45,617 nucleotides of DNA, from positions 1 to 45,617 of the forward strand of contig NZ_LMPU01000005.1 in the NCBI RefSeq assembly GCF_001423945.1, in the 5' to 3' direction. The stretch comes from Pedobacter sp. Leaf194. GTDB lineage: Bacteria; Bacteroidota; Bacteroidia; Sphingobacteriales; Sphingobacteriaceae. Positions 43,823 to 45,617 of the stretch are shown here, one piece after another. The notes below the pieces were generated by a model. It saw only the letters and a list, made by a program, of their open reading frames with translations. It searched no databases and had not been told where the DNA came from. Positions within the stretch are counted from its first letter, which is position 1, and every line of letters starts with the position of its first letter. Both the position numbers and the translations under genes were made by a program.

Positions 43823-45430
43823 ATGAAGAAAATTTTACCCTTTATATTATTTATGCTCACGATGGGTGAGTTAAGCGCTCAATCACAATATCAACGTTAT
43901 TCATACCAGTTTTATCAGAAACTTAACAGAGAAGTTTACAGTCCCGACACTCGTTTCCATACGAGTTTGAAACCATTTTTTATAGATGATAGCCTGTTGG
44001 TTGATCATGGTAAACTGCTTTTAAGTGTTGGCGTAGATTCTTTAAGACATTCATGGGTTAGCAGAAAGTTATTTAATGAGCATTTGATAGATATTCAAAA
44101 GCCAGACTATACTTTTTACGCTGATTTCCTGCCAGACTTTCAAATCGGCAAAGACTTTTCAGGCAAACAAAATGTATGGTTAAATACCAGAGGTTACCAG
44201 GTTGGCGGTACCGTTGGCAAAAAGTTTTCATTTTATACCAGCGGCTTCGAAAATCAAGGCCAGTTTGCAAAGTATTATACAGACTATGCCAGGAGCAAAA
44301 ATGTAGTTCCAGGTCAGGCATATAACAGAGATTATGGTTCAAACGCGGGCAAAACATCTTTAGACTGGTCGTACGTAACAGCCCTGATTTCGTATACGCC
44401 AATAAAATATTTAAATATAACCGCAGGGTACGACAAAAATTTTATTGGTGATGGATACCGTTCAATGCTTTTATCAGACGTGGCATCACCTTATCCTTTT
44501 TTGAAATTAACAGGTAAATTAGGCAACGTACAGTATATGGCTTTATGGGCAGCAATGCAGGATCCAAATGCACCCAAATTATCGTACGAATCTGGAAACA
44601 GGAAGAAGGGCGGCGTTTTCCATTATCTCGACTGGAATGTAAATAACAGATTATCTATAGGCTTTTTCGATTCTATTATCTGGGGGCAGACAGATGATTT
44701 AGGTAATAACAGAGGCTTCGATTGGGGTTATGCGAATCCAATAATTTTTCTTCGTCCGGTTGAAGCCTCCAGTGGCTCGCCAGACAATTCTTTAATAGGA
44801 CTTACAGCCAAATACAAAGTTGATAAGCAACTTGCGGTATACGGGCAGTTTTCGCTGGATGAATTTGAAGCCAAGAACTTCTTTTCAAATAACGGCAGTT
44901 CCCGAAATAAATATGGCTGGCAGCTTGGTATCAGAGGCGCAGATGTTTTTAAAGTAGAAAACTTAAATTATTTACTAGAATATAATACTGCCAAGCCATA
45001 CACTTACACCGGCAGAACAAGCATTGTTAATTATGCCGCTTACAGCGAACCATTAGCCCATCCTTTTGGTGCGAATTTTAGAGAACTGGTAGGCATTGCA
45101 AATTATTCTTACAAGCGGTTTGATTTTACGGGCCAACTCATGTATGCTAAATATGGTTTAGATTTAAATGGGCAGGATTATGGCAAAAACATATTCATTA
45201 ATTATTTAGAGCCAGCAAATCAATTCGGAAATTATACAACACAAGGTTTGCGTACCGATCTGTATTACGCTGAGGGTAGAGTAGCTTACATTATCAATCC
45301 TAAATATAACCTCCGTTTGGAACTGGGTGGCATATTCCGCAGGGAACGCAATGCAGTTGGTGCCACGAATGCCGGAATCATCACTTTTGGATTGCGTAGT
45401 TCGTTCAGGAATTTGTATACTGATTTCTAG
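43823..45430 (+). CDS. Outer-membrane beta-barrel protein, Wzi/RemB-like
   Basis: From ATG 43823 the 535-residue product has a signal peptide (KKILPFILFMLTMGELSAQ) and a barrel-like pattern of alternating strands. It resembles Bacteroidota proteins annotated as gliding motility RemB or Wzi-like capsule proteins: FYADFLPDFQIG, NVWLNTRGYQVGGTVGKKFSFY, GYDKNFIGDGYRSMLLSDVASPY and WGYANPIIFLRPVE. Upstream GTG (43808) and ATG (43817) starts would delay the signal peptide slightly. It follows the WcaJ-like gene by 103 bases and presumably serves system B at the outer membrane. It is only distantly similar to the two tandem Wzi copies. A motility role is possible but not shown. Confidence 0.85.
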   Translation: MKKILPFILFMLTMGELSAQSQYQRYSYQFYQKLNREVYSPDTRFHTSLKPFFIDDSLLVDHGKLLLSVGVDSLRHSWVSRKLFNEHLIDIQKPDYTFYADFLPDFQIGKDFSGKQNVWLNTRGYQVGGTVGKKFSFYTSGFENQGQFAKYYTDYARSKNVVPGQAYNRDYGSNAGKTSLDWSYVTALISYTPIKYLNITAGYDKNFIGDGYRSMLLSDVASPYPFLKLTGKLGNVQYMALWAAMQDPNAPKLSYESGNRKKGGVFHYLDWNVNNRLSIGFFDSIIWGQTDDLGNNRGFDWGYANPIIFLRPVEASSGSPDNSLIGLTAKYKVDKQLAVYGQFSLDEFEAKNFFSNNGSSRNKYGWQLGIRGADVFKVENLNYLLEYNTAKPYTYTGRTSIVNYAAYSEPLAHPFGANFRELVGIANYSYKRFDFTGQLMYAKYGLDLNGQDYGKNIFINYLEPANQFGNYTTQGLRTDLYYAEGRVAYIINPKYNLRLELGGIFRRERNAVGATNAGIITFGLRSSFRNLYTDF

Positions 45431-45449
45431 TTGCTGGAAGCACATAAAT

Positions 45450-45467
45450 AAAAAAGGCCTCATCTGA
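45450..45467 (+). terminator. Possible left half of a terminator cut off by an IS
   Basis: The run AAAAAAGGCCTCATCTGA, just after the stop of the barrel gene, looks like the 5' arm of a bidirectional A-rich/T-rich terminator (A run, GC-rich stem). No matching TCAGATGAGGCC arm appears before the IS end ten bases later. The missing arm may lie beyond the IS, outside the window. Confidence 0.3.
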
Positions 45468-45474
45468 ATAATGC

Positions 45475-45514
45475 AATGCCCCCAAAAAGTTAGACACTTT
45501 ATGGGGGCATTTTT
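45475..45514 (+). terminator. Hairpin with T tail at the IS left end
   Basis: AATGCCCCCA (45475-45484) pairs with TGGGGGCATT (45502-45511); after one mismatch, AAAGT pairs with ACTTT around a five-base loop (45491-45495). The stem is followed by TTT and then the transposase ATG. It resembles an intrinsic terminator placed to stop outside transcription from entering the transposase gene and could also hide its ribosome-binding site. Confidence 0.55.
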
Positions 45515-45617
45515 ATGAGCAGAAAAGTTAAGCATAGTTTAGAATTTAAATTAGCTATTGTCAATCAAGTATTAAAAAGAGATAGGTCTGTGGTCGAGAT
45601 CTCAAGAGAAAATGCTT
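45477..45617 (+). mobile_element. Left end of an IS3-family insertion sequence (partial)
   Basis: The sequence TGCCCCCAAAAAGTTAGACA resembles terminal inverted repeats of IS3-family elements (IS150-like, with CCCAAAAAGTTnGACA) and is followed by an orfA-like start. Only the left end lies in the window, so the full element, its right end and the target duplication cannot be seen. Confidence 0.7.
45515..45617 (+). CDS. IS3-family transposase OrfA, N-terminal part
   Basis: The partial frame encodes 34 residues, starting MSRKVKHSLEFKLAIVNQVL and continuing with KRDRSVVEISRENA, which is the start of the helix-turn-helix DNA-binding domain of IS3/IS150-type OrfA. It runs off the window end. In full elements OrfA is about 100-170 residues and is fused by frameshifting to OrfB, which carries the DDE catalytic domain. 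The ATG is the first after the end hairpin. The call rests on the N-terminal pattern plus the IS-like end. Confidence 0.72.
   Translation, partial: MSRKVKHSLEFKLAIVNQVLKRDRSVVEISRENA

Noticed and set aside
1..45617. CRISPR arrays, tRNA or rRNA genes, JUMPstart/ops elements and UpxY-type antiterminator genes
   Set aside because: I looked for these and saw no repeat-spacer array, no cloverleaf-like sequence, no ops core and no NusG-like frame in the window.

Overview
The window looks like a chromosomal surface-polysaccharide island from the Bacteroidota, most likely a Sphingobacteriaceae member close to Pedobacter. This rests on the low GC content, promoter-like TAnnTTTG boxes instead of classical -10 boxes, weak Shine-Dalgarno sequences, and gene families typical of that group: SLBB export proteins with N-terminal helical domains, kinase-less Wzz proteins, Wzi/RemB-like barrels and CapEFG with an extra cupin. 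The organism call is inference; no rRNA or other marker is present.

Layout. 1-1716 is flank: a small membrane-anchored protein, a C-terminal remnant of an SGNH hydrolase, and a SRAP-domain (YedK/HMCES) protein. From 2056 to 30201 one long plus-strand gene train (system A) runs gmd, outer-membrane export protein (Wza-like), Wzz-like co-polymerase, flippase, vioA-vioF, glycosyltransferases and Wzy polymerase, capE-cupin-capF-capG, a WbuB-like transferase, a PglC-like initiating transferase, a PglD-like acyltransferase, ACP, SDR, ketoacyl synthase III, a PglE-like aminotransferase, a PglF-like dehydratase, a lipoprotein and two tandem Wzi proteins. From 42123 back to 30451 a second train (system B) lies on the minus strand: flippase, GT2, polymerase, GT4, methyltransferase, two GT4, a 257-bp gap, then a second Wza-like/Wzz-like pair. 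Divergent from B, on the plus strand, are a WcaJ-like initiating transferase and a third Wzi/RemB-like barrel. The window ends inside the left end of an IS3-family element.

How the genes work together. System A appears to encode three unusual sugars. VioA and VioF would make dTDP-4-formamido-4,6-dideoxyglucose. CapE, CapF and CapG would make UDP-L-FucNAc. PglF and PglE would make UDP-QuiNAc4N, whose 4-amino group is probably acylated by the PglD-like enzyme. The ACP, SDR and FabH-like enzyme embedded between PglD and PglE suggest that the acyl group is not acetyl but a hydroxyacyl chain built on a dedicated ACP. One PglC-type starter plus four glycosyltransferases suggests a repeat of about five sugars, flipped by Wzx, polymerised by Wzy, length-controlled by the Wzz-like protein, exported by the Wza-like protein and anchored or assembled by Wzi. 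System B has the same logic (WcaJ starter plus four glycosyltransferases, one methyltransferase, its own Wzx, Wzy, Wzz and Wza) but no sugar-nucleotide genes, so it probably uses housekeeping precursors.

The most interesting parts are the ACP-based acyl-sugar cassette (19724-26147), the head-on arrangement of two complete Wzx/Wzy systems, a nine-G tract inside the system A wzz gene that could be a slippage switch, and direct repeats next to a near-leaderless internal promoter at 13789-13878.
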